From NCBI GenBank assembly GCA_045540355.1, contig JAZQHB010000008.1:41179-105178 (forward strand): a stretch of 64,000 bases of DNA, in the 5' to 3' direction. Shown one piece after another: positions 1 through 7,991 of this stretch. The stretch's first letter is position 1, and each line of letters starts with the position of its first letter. Made by a program: the position numbers and the translations under genes. The DNA is from RGIG2945 sp045540355. GTDB lineage: Bacteria > Bacillota > Clostridia > Oscillospirales > Acutalibacteraceae. Below the pieces are notes generated by a model. The model ran no database searches and had not been told where the DNA came from. It saw only the letters and a program-made list of their open reading frames with translations.

Positions 1-313
1 CATTTTGGGGTAGAGGCTTAAAATCTATGGAAAAATCTAACCCTTCCTGCATCTTGATATGGAAAGAACAATCCATTACGGGCATATTGCCGATTTCAAA
101 GAGAAACTGCACGAAATCATCAATCATAGCCAAATGCACTGTAATATCCCGACTAAATTCTCTAATTTCATCAGCAGAGGGGGTTTTCAAATAAAACATA
201 AAGGCAAATCCGGTCAGAGAAGAATAAAGAATATCTACTCTATCCTGCCCTTTCTTTAAGAAATCATAACATTTCCCTGCGGTTATTTGTATCAATTCAA
301 AATTATTATCCAT
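1..313 (-). CDS. Hypothetical protein, 3' part beyond window edge
   Basis: An open frame on the minus strand starts with ATG at 313 and runs off the left edge after about 104 codons (start MDNNFELIQITAGKCYDF). An AGAAAGAA-type ribosome site lies just upstream, and the start overlaps the stop of the preceding minus gene by 8 bases (ATGGATAA), as in a translationally coupled operon. I do not recognise the family. A shorter plus-strand frame across the same bases has no ribosome site and looks like its shadow. Confidence 0.6.
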   Translation of the reverse strand, partial: MDNNFELIQITAGKCYDFLKKGQDRVDILYSSLTGFAFMFYLKTPSADEIREFSRDITVHLAMIDDFVQFLFEIGNMPVMDCSFHIKMQEGLDFSIDFKPLPQN

Positions 314-782
314 TGTTCTTTCTTCTCCTTATCCAGTAATTGCCGATACTTCCGTCGGTGCTATCCCATATATCGAATATCTTATATTTATTGTCTTCAT
401 CTAATCGAATAGCAACAAGATGATGCCCGCCGATTTTAGCAACTATATCGCAGGAAACCATAGCACCCGTTACGGAATTGATATACAATCCGTTTAAAAG
501 ATTGCAAAATTCTTTGCCCGTATACTTTGTATTATCATACTGCCGAGGTTGTTTTTGCATCTCAAAACCTAAACTTTCAAGGTATTTTCCATAGCACTTC
601 TTATCATTCGGCATTTCCTTATATTTGTGAGATAAAATAACTAAATCATCAAGAACTTCGTCCCACGACTTGCCCGAAGCAAGGGAAATTGCTCGGAGTA
701 CACAGTCACTTGACCGCTTATCTTTGGGATTTTCGTTGTGATATGTGAAACAAGATGTATTTTTCGGTATTTTCTTAATCAT
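306..782 (-). CDS. Papain-like cysteine peptidase-fold protein (putative)
   Basis: 158 residues. The N-terminal third has the pattern DCVLRAISLASGKSWDEV, where a Cys begins a helix, and the C-terminal third has GGHHLVAIRLDE followed by IFDIWDS. A Cys, then His, then Asp in this order is the arrangement of papain-like peptidases and related transglutaminase-fold proteins, and small phage and plasmid proteins of this type are common in Firmicutes. No signal peptide is visible, so it probably acts in the cytoplasm. It sits in a minus-strand operon of small genes. The catalytic role is inferred from residue order only, and the substrate is unknown. Confidence 0.6.
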   Translation of the reverse strand: MIKKIPKNTSCFTYHNENPKDKRSSDCVLRAISLASGKSWDEVLDDLVILSHKYKEMPNDKKCYGKYLESLGFEMQKQPRQYDNTKYTGKEFCNLLNGLYINSVTGAMVSCDIVAKIGGHHLVAIRLDEDNKYKIFDIWDSTDGSIGNYWIRRRKNNG

Positions 783-795
783 ACGGCACTCCTTT

Positions 796-1185
796 CTAAT
801 CTATAAAATCAAGGGCGTGATGTACCACTACACACTGACCGACAACAGTAAAAATCCACTTCTGATAAGTTGATGAATTTTCAGCTTCAACAAAAAACTC
901 GCCGTCTTTAATTCCGTCGTAGGATAAATACCTTGTTGCTCTGTCTTCTGTATAATCATATTCCCTTGCAGACCAGTCGGGCATTGTCTTACGGTATTCA
1001 CTCATAGACGAATATATGGTATTGTTTACTTCATTTCCCAACTTTCCAACCGGATAGCGTACCGTCTTATATTCAAATACCGTAAGCCCCAGCGCATCAC
1101 ACACTTTAACAAAATCTAAAAGAGTAAGTTTTTCATTTTTTTCAAATTCTTCCACTATAAACTTTTCGTATAATTCATTTTTCAT
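796..1185 (-). CDS. Hypothetical protein, 129 aa
   Basis: Unrecognised soluble acidic protein (MKNELYEKFIVEEFEK...) ending HHALDFID. The gene lies 13 bases upstream of the papain-like gene and 7 bases downstream of the next minus gene, so it is part of the same compact minus-strand operon. It is rich in Tyr and Asp/Glu, with no membrane segment or cysteine cluster. Length and codon use match its neighbours. Confidence 0.7.
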   Translation of the reverse strand: MKNELYEKFIVEEFEKNEKLTLLDFVKVCDALGLTVFEYKTVRYPVGKLGNEVNNTIYSSMSEYRKTMPDWSAREYDYTEDRATRYLSYDGIKDGEFFVEAENSSTYQKWIFTVVGQCVVVHHALDFID

Positions 1186-1192
1186 ACTGCCA

Positions 1193-1423
1193 TTATTCCT
1201 CTCCTACGATTTCTCTGATTTCTTCAATGATATTATCCAAATCAGAATATGTAGCACCAAATTCTTGACCGTCAAAAGCATTATCTCTCTTTTTTATCAC
1301 TTCCCTTACTTTGATGCACTTATCAAGTGTGGTTCTTGCAACCTTAATCGCCTCAATAAACTTACTTGGATTATCATTAAAACCTTTTTCCAACAATATT
1401 GTTAATGCTTCCTTTTCGCACAT
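1193..1423 (-). CDS. Hypothetical helical protein, 76 aa
   Basis: Small, mostly helical protein (MCEKEALTILLEKGFNDNPSK...). Three possible starts lie in a row (GTG at 1432, ATG at 1429, ATG at 1423). I chose 1423 because the AGGAG at 1432-1436 then has an 8-base spacing, whereas the upstream starts overlap or abut that site. It sits directly downstream of the sortase gene. No family is recognised. Confidence 0.6.
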   Translation of the reverse strand: MCEKEALTILLEKGFNDNPSKFIEAIKVARTTLDKCIKVREVIKKRDNAFDGQEFGATYSDLDNIIEEIREIVGEE

Positions 1424-1434
1424 ACACATCACTC

Positions 1435-2361
1435 CTATCTTAATTTCATCGGCAACAACGGATTTTCATTTTCCGTTGCAGAAGAAACAATATCTTCGTA
1501 CTCTTCTCCAACTTCCAACCGCCTAGCCATAACCACCATTCTGTTTGTACCGCTACCGTGTAATTCTACCGAACAGCTGGATAAAGTAATATAGGCATCA
1601 TCAATGGTATTTTCGATTGGTACATTTATCCAACTTCTGCGAGATACTTCGCCCATATACCACTCGTAGTCCTGCATAGCAACAAATTCTGTATTATCAA
1701 AGTAAATGAATGTATCTGTATCAGAAGTATCAACTAAATAGTAAGCAAAAATCAACCACTGGCTTGTACCCTCTTCGGTAATGATTTCAACAATCGGGTG
1801 TTCTTTGTAATATTCTATATCACGGTAGTTATTCAAATCTCCGAACACATCAAATCCGTTCAGACGGATATTGTGACCGTATATGATGCTGTTACCACTG
1901 TCACGGGATAAATCACTGCCGATTGACAGAAACGGTACTCCGTGACTGTTATGCTCTTTATTAAGGTCACGATTAAGATAATACCCTTCATCAGCTGGCG
2001 TATACATAATCGGGTGGTTCAATACGCTATCATTGATACGAATAAAGCCAACTACATCTTCGTTATAGTCCATATAAGTCTGTAAAAGGCTCATATCACT
2101 ATCATTTACGGTGCAATACTGCGTCGGCTCATATCCGTCTTCATACAAAACGCCGTCCTGCAAGCCCGTATTCGCCCCATTTAGACCGTTTTCTTCGTTT
2201 GATGCGGATTTTATCGACCTAACAGCTGAAATCCCGCAAATCGTCAAAATAAGAACGCCTACGCCTATCACAACACCGATGCGTCGCAACGGTTTACTTT
2301 CCAGTTCGTCACTTTCATCGTATTCAAAATTAAAATCATCTTCGTCCATATAATTTTTCAT
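1435..2361 (-). CDS. srtB: Class B sortase
   Basis: 308-residue membrane-anchored transpeptidase. An acidic cytoplasmic N-terminus precedes one membrane segment at about residues 28-47, followed by the sortase barrel. Catalytic residues are visible: His163 in IIYGHN, Cys263 in TLSSC (usual form TLSTC) and Arg274 in NRMVVMARR. Class B sortases cleave an NPxTN-like signal and attach proteins to peptidoglycan or polymerise pilins. The likely partner is the SpaA-type adhesin at 5061-7787, although no clear sorting motif was found there. ATG at 2361 has a GGGAG site 9-10 bases upstream. It heads the minus-strand operon, divergent from the phosphoribosyltransferase gene. Confidence 0.93.
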   Translation of the reverse strand: MKNYMDEDDFNFEYDESDELESKPLRRIGVVIGVGVLILTICGISAVRSIKSASNEENGLNGANTGLQDGVLYEDGYEPTQYCTVNDSDMSLLQTYMDYNEDVVGFIRINDSVLNHPIMYTPADEGYYLNRDLNKEHNSHGVPFLSIGSDLSRDSGNSIIYGHNIRLNGFDVFGDLNNYRDIEYYKEHPIVEIITEEGTSQWLIFAYYLVDTSDTDTFIYFDNTEFVAMQDYEWYMGEVSRRSWINVPIENTIDDAYITLSSCSVELHGSGTNRMVVMARRLEVGEEYEDIVSSATENENPLLPMKLR

Positions 2362-2503
2362 ACATTTTCTCCCTTCATTGGTTCGTATAAGTATATTATA
2401 CTTTATTCGTCTGCAAAAGGCAAAAAAACAGACAGTTGCAGGTTAGAAATTATTGTGTTAGAATAAAATTATAAAATTTATCAACAATATGGACTAACAA
2501 TAT

Positions 2504-2535
2504 AGAGATTTTCCGTAGGGAATTTCTCTTTTTTT
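2504..2535 (+). promoter_or_regulatory. Attenuator-type hairpin, copy 1
   Basis: A stem AGAGA...TCTCT enclosing TTTCC-GTA-GGGAA is followed by seven T. It is preceded by GGACTAACAA (2491-2500), and a TATAAA box lies upstream. The loop CCGTAGGG and the ACTAACAA motif are shared with the attenuators near 27710, 30980, 34590 and 53270. Here it precedes the phosphoribosyltransferase gene. The sequence 2540-2585 adds GC-rich complementary blocks (CCCGA/TCGGG, GGGGTA/TATCCCC), so the leader is structured up to the ribosome site. Confidence 0.65.
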
Positions 2536-2622
2536 CAAATAGGGGTATGTCCCGAAAATAATCGGGGTATTCCACTATCCCCGTCGATATAGATAACAAC
2601 ACAAAGAAAGGAAAAGAAAAAT

Positions 2623-3180
2623 ATGAAAATATTTGAAAATGACAACTGGGAAAAATTATCCCTCAATAATGAAGTAGTACAGTACGGATATTACTATCCG
2701 TATAGAAATCCGGACGGAAGCGTAAACCCTAATTTCTACAAGGATCGTATTAGTGGTTATATTTTAGATGTAAAAGAAAAGAAGGAAAAAGCACTTAACT
2801 ATTTTTACAATGTACTTAATACCGAGATTTGTAAAAATGTTACAATCTGCGTAGTTCCGTCGCATACCGCTTCTTCAACTAATCAATCTGGCATTTCCAT
2901 ACTGGCAAGAAGACTTGCAAATGATGAAAGGGTGGATAAAGTAGATTATCTTTTAAGAAGTAAATCTATTAACAAATTAGCGTCCGGTGGCGACAGAGAT
3001 TTATCTATTCACTTGGAAAGCATCAGACCAAACGAAGAAATGAGTATTTCGGGCGATGTTGTTCTTTTAGTTGACGATGTTACTACTTCCGGTGCATCTT
3101 TGCAGGCGTGCAAAGAAATTCTATTAAAGAATGGTGCTGAAAGAGTTGCAATGCTCGCATTGGGAAAATCTATCAGATAA
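2623..3180 (+). CDS. Phosphoribosyltransferase-fold protein (ShosT/ComF-like)
   Basis: 185 residues. The PRPP-binding signature is VVLLVDDVTTSGAS at about residues 146-159, with a preceding basic flexible segment. The fold is that of type I phosphoribosyltransferases such as ComF. It is followed 12 bases later by a DprA-like gene. This order, PRTase then DprA-like, is that of the ShosTA anti-phage/toxin-antitoxin module, where the PRTase is the toxin. ComF and DprA are also both competence proteins, so a DNA-processing role is the alternative. The start has a GAAAGGAAAAG ribosome site and a structured attenuator leader upstream. Assignment to ShosTA rests on gene pairing, not alignment. Confidence 0.75.
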   Translation: MKIFENDNWEKLSLNNEVVQYGYYYPYRNPDGSVNPNFYKDRISGYILDVKEKKEKALNYFYNVLNTEICKNVTICVVPSHTASSTNQSGISILARRLANDERVDKVDYLLRSKSINKLASGGDRDLSIHLESIRPNEEMSISGDVVLLVDDVTTSGASLQACKEILLKNGAERVAMLALGKSIR

Positions 3181-3192
3181 GGAGGTGTTTTT

Positions 3193-3873
3193 ATGGATAT
3201 AAAAAGTTGCACAATTAAAGACACTAACTATCCTAAAAAGCTACTCTCCCTATCTTCTCCACCGAAGACACTGTACTATATTGGCGATATAAATATAACA
3301 GCCAAAGATATTGTCGCAGTAATAGGAAAGAGAGAAGCAAACGAAAAATCACTAACCTTATCCGAAAAAATCGGAAATGAGTTGGCAAAAAAAGATTTCA
3401 TAGTTTTGAATGGATTAGCAATCGGCTGTGATACAAAAGCTATTGAAGGTGCTTTATTAGACAATGGTAAAGTAATTGCTGTTATGCCCTGTGGTCTTGA
3501 TGAAATATATCCTAAATCAAACCGTATGCTGGCAGAAAAAATCATAAAAAGCGGAGGGTGTATCATAAGCGAATATCCTTGCGGTTCAAAGCCTCAAAAG
3601 TATACCTTCGTGGAAAGGGACAGATTGCAGGCAGGACTTGCTGATAAGGTAATCGTAATAGATGCAGAAATCAAAGGTGGAACGATGCACACGGTAAACT
3701 ATGCACTCAAATTAAGAAAAGAAATTGGGTGTATTATGGAAGATAATGCGGTATCTCCCGCAGGTAACGAATATTTATGCAAATCACAAAATTGTGATGC
3801 TTTAAACAATATTCATAGCGTTTTGACTTTCGTAAAAAAACCCGTATATAATCAGCTTTCACTATTCAGCTAG
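3193..3873 (+). CDS. DprA/Smf-like DNA-processing protein (ShosA-like)
   Basis: 226 residues with the Rossmann-like DprA core: AVIGKREA, GLAIGCDTKAIEGAL, GKVIAVMPCGLDEIYP, IISEYPCG and KGGTMHTVNYAL. DprA proteins bind single-stranded DNA and load RecA. In ShosTA the DprA-like partner neutralises the PRTase. It lacks the C-terminal winged helix of long DprA proteins. The last residues are QLSLFS: QLSLF (221-225) matches the beta sliding-clamp binding motif. The start at 3193 follows AAGGAGGTG. The pair ends at a strong bidirectional terminator. Confidence 0.82.
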   Translation: MDIKSCTIKDTNYPKKLLSLSSPPKTLYYIGDINITAKDIVAVIGKREANEKSLTLSEKIGNELAKKDFIVLNGLAIGCDTKAIEGALLDNGKVIAVMPCGLDEIYPKSNRMLAEKIIKSGGCIISEYPCGSKPQKYTFVERDRLQAGLADKVIVIDAEIKGGTMHTVNYALKLRKEIGCIMEDNAVSPAGNEYLCKSQNCDALNNIHSVLTFVKKPVYNQLSLFS

Positions 3874-3887
3874 AATTAAATCAACAT

Positions 3888-3919
3888 AAAAGAGGTTCGT
3901 ATAAACGAACCTCTTTTTT
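3888..3919. terminator. Bidirectional terminator between convergent genes
   Basis: A 13-bp perfect stem AAAAGAGGTTCGT / ACGAACCTCTTTT has a 4-base loop, with A and T runs on either side so that it can act in both directions. It ends the phosphoribosyltransferase-DprA operon and faces the lipoprotein operon. Confidence 0.9.
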
Positions 3920-3922
3920 ATT

Positions 3923-3963
3923 ACAAAAAAAACAGAAGCGGGCTTTTTACACCCACTTCCGTT
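3923..3963 (-). terminator. Rho-independent terminator of the minus-strand surface operon
   Basis: On the minus strand, CGGAAGTGGGTG pairs with GCCCGCTTCTG across an AAAAA loop and is followed by a T run. It lies 21 bases after the stop of the lipoprotein gene. Confidence 0.8.
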
Positions 3964-3983
3964 TCTTTACGATTTTTCGTTGT

Positions 3984-5042
3984 CTATTCGGAAACTTCCT
4001 CGTAGGAAGCGATAGCAACCATTTTGTAGATTGTAGAAATATCTTCTTCGCTTACATCTTTGAGTGCATCAGCATACGCATAGTAAGTAACACTTGCACG
4101 ATAGCCTAATGCCTCTCCTTTGCCCTCATATACAGCCCAGTAAGTCGATAAATACGCTTCACAATCGAAAGTTGCATTACGACATACAACTCCGTTTGCA
4201 TCGGTGTAAGCATCGCCTTTCCAAGATGCACCGGACACGCGGTAAATCGCGGGATCAAGTCCTAAAAGAGTAAGAATATCACTCTGATAACCGTCCCAAG
4301 TAGGTGTAGGGGAAGTCTGCGGTACATATACCGTCTTAAATCCCTCAATCTGCCAACTGTCTACATAAGCATCACTTGCAGTAAATATACCGTCGATAGG
4401 ATAACCACTTCTCCAAGAAGGTTCTGACTGACCGCTACTTACTAATTCTCCGCTGATTGTATCGTCTTTTTCATCAACATTGTTGTAATAAGAGATTGTC
4501 TTAACCTGCGGAATGTAGGGTGCGGTTGTTCTTGCACCATACTCCACTCTTTCTGTAACGGTTGTGGTGATAGGCACAAGGTCAGACCAGTTAAAGATGT
4601 CACCCTTTAAGGTGTACTTCTTTCCGGTGGCATCAGAAATCCACTCGATAGAAGTTTCAGCATCTTTCTTATCTTCTACTTCTACATCAACAGTATGTGC
4701 TACTACTGACATAATTTCCGAAGTCTGATATTCAGCATTTCCGGTGTACTTATACTTTACGCCGTCCACTTCAATCATTTCGGGAATTTCAAATCTCAAT
4801 CCGTCTTCCGTTTCGGAATAGAACTGATATTCCATTGTAATAATATTCGCTTCTTCATCAGAAGCATCTTCGCCAGCTTCGCTTGTCTGTTCGCTACCGC
4901 CTTCGATATTATCTTCGCCTGTTACTCCCGCAGACGCATCTTCCGTTGCAGGAGTTTTATTACAACCAGTAATCAAAGTGGCAAGCATCATACTTGACAG
5001 CAAAATCACGCCTAATTTTTTAGCAATGTATTTCTTTTTCAT
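3984..5042 (-). CDS. Lipoprotein of unknown function, 352 aa
   Basis: A type II signal peptide ends in the lipobox LATLITGC (Cys at about 27), predicting export and lipid anchoring. A Ser/Glu/Asp-rich linker (about residues 30-70) leads to a beta-rich C-terminal region with many Thr, Tyr and Ser residues (WISDATGKKYTLKGD and similar). It is 18 bases downstream of the adhesin gene and probably co-transcribed. I do not recognise the globular domain. A role at the cell surface during mating contact or pilus assembly is inferred from context only. Confidence 0.82.
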   Translation of the reverse strand: MKKKYIAKKLGVILLSSMMLATLITGCNKTPATEDASAGVTGEDNIEGGSEQTSEAGEDASDEEANIITMEYQFYSETEDGLRFEIPEMIEVDGVKYKYTGNAEYQTSEIMSVVAHTVDVEVEDKKDAETSIEWISDATGKKYTLKGDIFNWSDLVPITTTVTERVEYGARTTAPYIPQVKTISYYNNVDEKDDTISGELVSSGQSEPSWRSGYPIDGIFTASDAYVDSWQIEGFKTVYVPQTSPTPTWDGYQSDILTLLGLDPAIYRVSGASWKGDAYTDANGVVCRNATFDCEAYLSTYWAVYEGKGEALGYRASVTYYAYADALKDVSEEDISTIYKMVAIASYEEVSE

Positions 5043-5060
5043 ATTATGTCTGCCCCTTTC

Positions 5061-7787
5061 TTACTCTTCTTCATTCTTTGTTTCTTCAACAGCTTCAACA
5101 GCTTTACCCAAAGTATCTTCAATATTGACTGTTTCCGATGTGGCATTTTTTAACTGTTTTTTCTTGCGAAGATATAGTAAAATCACGCCACCAACACTTA
5201 CAATACCAACAGTACCGATAATAGCATAAATCATCAAGCCATTGGTTTCTTTTTCAACAGCATCTTCCGTCGCTAATACTACGGAATATCCCTCTTCGCC
5301 ACTGTCTTCTGTCTGCCAGTTATTTCTTCTCCAAGTGTTTTCGTCGAAGGAAATTCTTAATAAACCGTAACGGGCAGGAGTGTCGGGTTTGTCGGGTGTC
5401 GGAGTTTTAGGAACCGGACCGTCGTTATAAAATACCTTTGAGTATGTAACACTTTCATCGGTTGAATTATTTGGCAATGTAGCTGTGAAAGTAAATTCTT
5501 CATCAGACATTGTATATCCCGCAGGTGCAGAGATTTCTACAATTTTGTAATCAACACCGAAGGGTAAATCCAAACCAAAGTTTACTTTACCGTCAGATGC
5601 AGAAGTACCAGTTGCGATAACATCGCCTGCATTAACAATAACGGTGCCTTCATAATTCACAATATCGCTTTCAGCACTTAATTCAAACTTCGCACCAGCA
5701 AGGTTGTAAGAAGTACCAGTAATCTTCTTGGTTACATCTACAACAACATCTTGCTTATCATTAAGGATTGACTGTGTGATTTCGATAATAGGTGTGCTAT
5801 CATCAACAAATTCTACACTGAACTCAATCGGAGTATCGTCCAAAATATAACCAACGGGGGCTACGGTTTCAATCATCTTGTAATTACCAAGAGGTAAATC
5901 TTCCAAAACGCCTTTGCCGTCTGCACCAGTTACGATTGTTCCAACCAAGTCGCCGTCAGAATAATACTTTGTTCTTTCGCCGTTAGCATCTAACTGCATA
6001 TCGTGAGTAAGAATATCGCCTACGGCATATACTTCAAATTCTGCACCAACCAAACCTTTTTCTTCCCATACAAACTTTCCGTTTTCAAAAGCTGTAAGAG
6101 TAGGTCCAGTCTTTGTAAGTTCTACTCTACCCATTGCAGGAGTGTTCTGATATTCTACGGGGATAAACATTTCTCCCGTCGTTTCGTCTTTTTCAAAAGT
6201 TGCACTACTTCCTACTACTACCGTGGGATAATTGGTATCAAGAATATAGTTGGGAGGTGCTGATACTTCTTCAATACGATATTCGCCTAATTCAAGAGGC
6301 TGGGGAAGAATTAAGTAACCTTCGCTGTCAGTCTTGAATGTAGTATGTTCTGTTACAGTAGGATATGTGGTGTACTGTACCACATATTGATTATTGGTAA
6401 TATCAAAAATCTTAAACTCGATATTTTCCAAAAGGATAGACTTACCAGTTGTGCTATCCATTTTTGTAATCTTTAATTTCGCTTCAATCTCTTCGTTGAT
6501 AATAATTCTCCAAGTTTGAGGCTCTGTGGGCTTATGTTCGGTAACGGTTACTTCAAAAGGTTCACACTCGAAATATCCGTCGGGTACATCAACTTCTCGA
6601 ATAACATAAGTACCATAAGGCAACGGTGCTGATTTCGCATAACCAGTTGCGTCAGTATACATTACTGTACTTCCGTCTTGTGCAAGGGGTACTGCATTTG
6701 CACCCTCGAAATTATAGGTTCCGTCTGCGTTTAAGGTAAGTCTTGATTTCAAATATGCGGAAAAACCGGAAACCAAAGGAACGGCATCGGTATCTTCTCC
6801 GTCAAAACCTGCCTTTATAATCTGAAAAGGCTGTTTTTTAACCTGCTCTCTTGAAGTGATTACGGGATTATCAACAACTACTTCAACTTCTCCGGTCACA
6901 ATATCTACTGTACTGCCCGGAACCGCTGTGATATTTACATTATATTCTGTGGGATCAATCATATAACCAACAGAAGGTGTGATTTCTTTCACATAATAGG
7001 AACCGGGAGGCAGATTACTAAAACCACATACACCACTTGCATCAGTAGTAGCTTGCATAATTAGCGAACCAGCAGGAGCTAACACTGTCTGCCCTGTGTC
7101 GTCACGGGGATCCAAAATATCTGCTCTTGCATAAAGTCCATATACTGCACCCTGCAACTTTGCATCGCCCTGTGCAAGGGCGGTTTCACTGTCAATCTTT
7201 ACGATTTTTATATCATATACGCCACCGGGAGTTGTTTCTCCTTCGCCAAACATCGCAATTATCTGCAAATTGGGACCGCCAGTGCAACATATAGCAGTAC
7301 CCGTATAATCGGACATTGCGCACTCTTGAATAAAAGCATAAATACCACTATCAACCATTTGTTGAGGTGTGATACCTGCAATACTTCCAGTAAAAGCATA
7401 ACCTAACGCAATATGCGTACAAAGGTAACGGTATTCATCATTATCACCAAAATACTTTTGGGTAATGTCGTTGACACCGCCATAGCCATTACAGAAAATC
7501 TTAATCAATAAAGGATTTTCAGCAGAAGTAATAGTAAAACTTTCGTAAGTACCATTTGGCAAACCGGATTTCAACGGTTCGATACAATATGCGATTTCTC
7601 CGTTAATTGTATATCGTTGAGTTCGATATGTACTTCCGGGGAAATAGGTACTGTACTGAATTTCTGCATCACTACGGTTTACTTCCGCTGTGTCTGCATA
7701 AGTAGGCAAAACACTGCCTGCCACAATTCCTAACATCATCACAAAGGATAAGCAGGACAACCAAAACTTTTTCGTTTTCTGTTTCAT
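5061..7787 (-). CDS. SpaA/CnaB-type surface adhesin with thioester-like head
   Basis: 908 residues. There is a signal peptide at 1-32 (ending PTYADT). A head domain contains AYCIEP (Cys68) and DSGIYAFIQECAM, the Cys...Gln arrangement of thioester adhesin domains. About six prealbumin-like CnaB repeats follow, each with a KI(V/T)K-type Lys near its start and a PPG/LPxGxYxxxE end (for example LPPGSYYVKE, LPLGNYKMIE). After a Pro-rich linker come a membrane segment (about 853-873), RKKK and a 30-residue charged tail. Isopeptide crosslinks are expected in CnaB domains. No LPxTG or NPxTN is evident, and the long cytoplasmic tail is unusual for a sortase substrate. It likely mediates cell contact. 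Confidence 0.88.
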   Translation of the reverse strand: MKQKTKKFWLSCLSFVMMLGIVAGSVLPTYADTAEVNRSDAEIQYSTYFPGSTYRTQRYTINGEIAYCIEPLKSGLPNGTYESFTITSAENPLLIKIFCNGYGGVNDITQKYFGDNDEYRYLCTHIALGYAFTGSIAGITPQQMVDSGIYAFIQECAMSDYTGTAICCTGGPNLQIIAMFGEGETTPGGVYDIKIVKIDSETALAQGDAKLQGAVYGLYARADILDPRDDTGQTVLAPAGSLIMQATTDASGVCGFSNLPPGSYYVKEITPSVGYMIDPTEYNVNITAVPGSTVDIVTGEVEVVVDNPVITSREQVKKQPFQIIKAGFDGEDTDAVPLVSGFSAYLKSRLTLNADGTYNFEGANAVPLAQDGSTVMYTDATGYAKSAPLPYGTYVIREVDVPDGYFECEPFEVTVTEHKPTEPQTWRIIINEEIEAKLKITKMDSTTGKSILLENIEFKIFDITNNQYVVQYTTYPTVTEHTTFKTDSEGYLILPQPLELGEYRIEEVSAPPNYILDTNYPTVVVGSSATFEKDETTGEMFIPVEYQNTPAMGRVELTKTGPTLTAFENGKFVWEEKGLVGAEFEVYAVGDILTHDMQLDANGERTKYYSDGDLVGTIVTGADGKGVLEDLPLGNYKMIETVAPVGYILDDTPIEFSVEFVDDSTPIIEITQSILNDKQDVVVDVTKKITGTSYNLAGAKFELSAESDIVNYEGTVIVNAGDVIATGTSASDGKVNFGLDLPFGVDYKIVEISAPAGYTMSDEEFTFTATLPNNSTDESVTYSKVFYNDGPVPKTPTPDKPDTPARYGLLRISFDENTWRRNNWQTEDSGEEGYSVVLATEDAVEKETNGLMIYAIIGTVGIVSVGGVILLYLRKKKQLKNATSETVNIEDTLGKAVEAVEETKNEEE

Positions 7788-7960
7788 TTTTTTCTCCTCT
7801 CAAATATTATGTCACCACGAAAAATCGTAACTTTTTGGGTTAATGTATACTTTACAACTATTTTTTGCCATTTGCAAGGGTATTTTTGTATATTATTCTT
7901 TTTCATACATTATTTTTTGCTTTTTAGTAGTTTTTTATTGGTATCTTGTGTTTTTACATA

Positions 7961-7990
7961 AAAAAAAGAACTCCGAAGAGTTCTTTTTTT
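7961..7990 (-). terminator. Terminator of the SH3-CAP lipoprotein gene
   Basis: AAAAAAAGAACTC / GAGTTCTTTTTTT with a CGAA loop directly after the stop of the minus-strand gene. The rest of 7788-7960 is AT-rich with no convincing gene. It contains AAATCGTAACTTTTT near 7817, one copy of an intergenic motif described separately. Confidence 0.85.
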
Positions 7991-7991
7991 A

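Noticed and set aside
59..259. Plus-strand 66-residue frame
   Set aside because: It is antisense to a better minus-strand frame that has a ribosome site and overlaps its neighbour in operon fashion.
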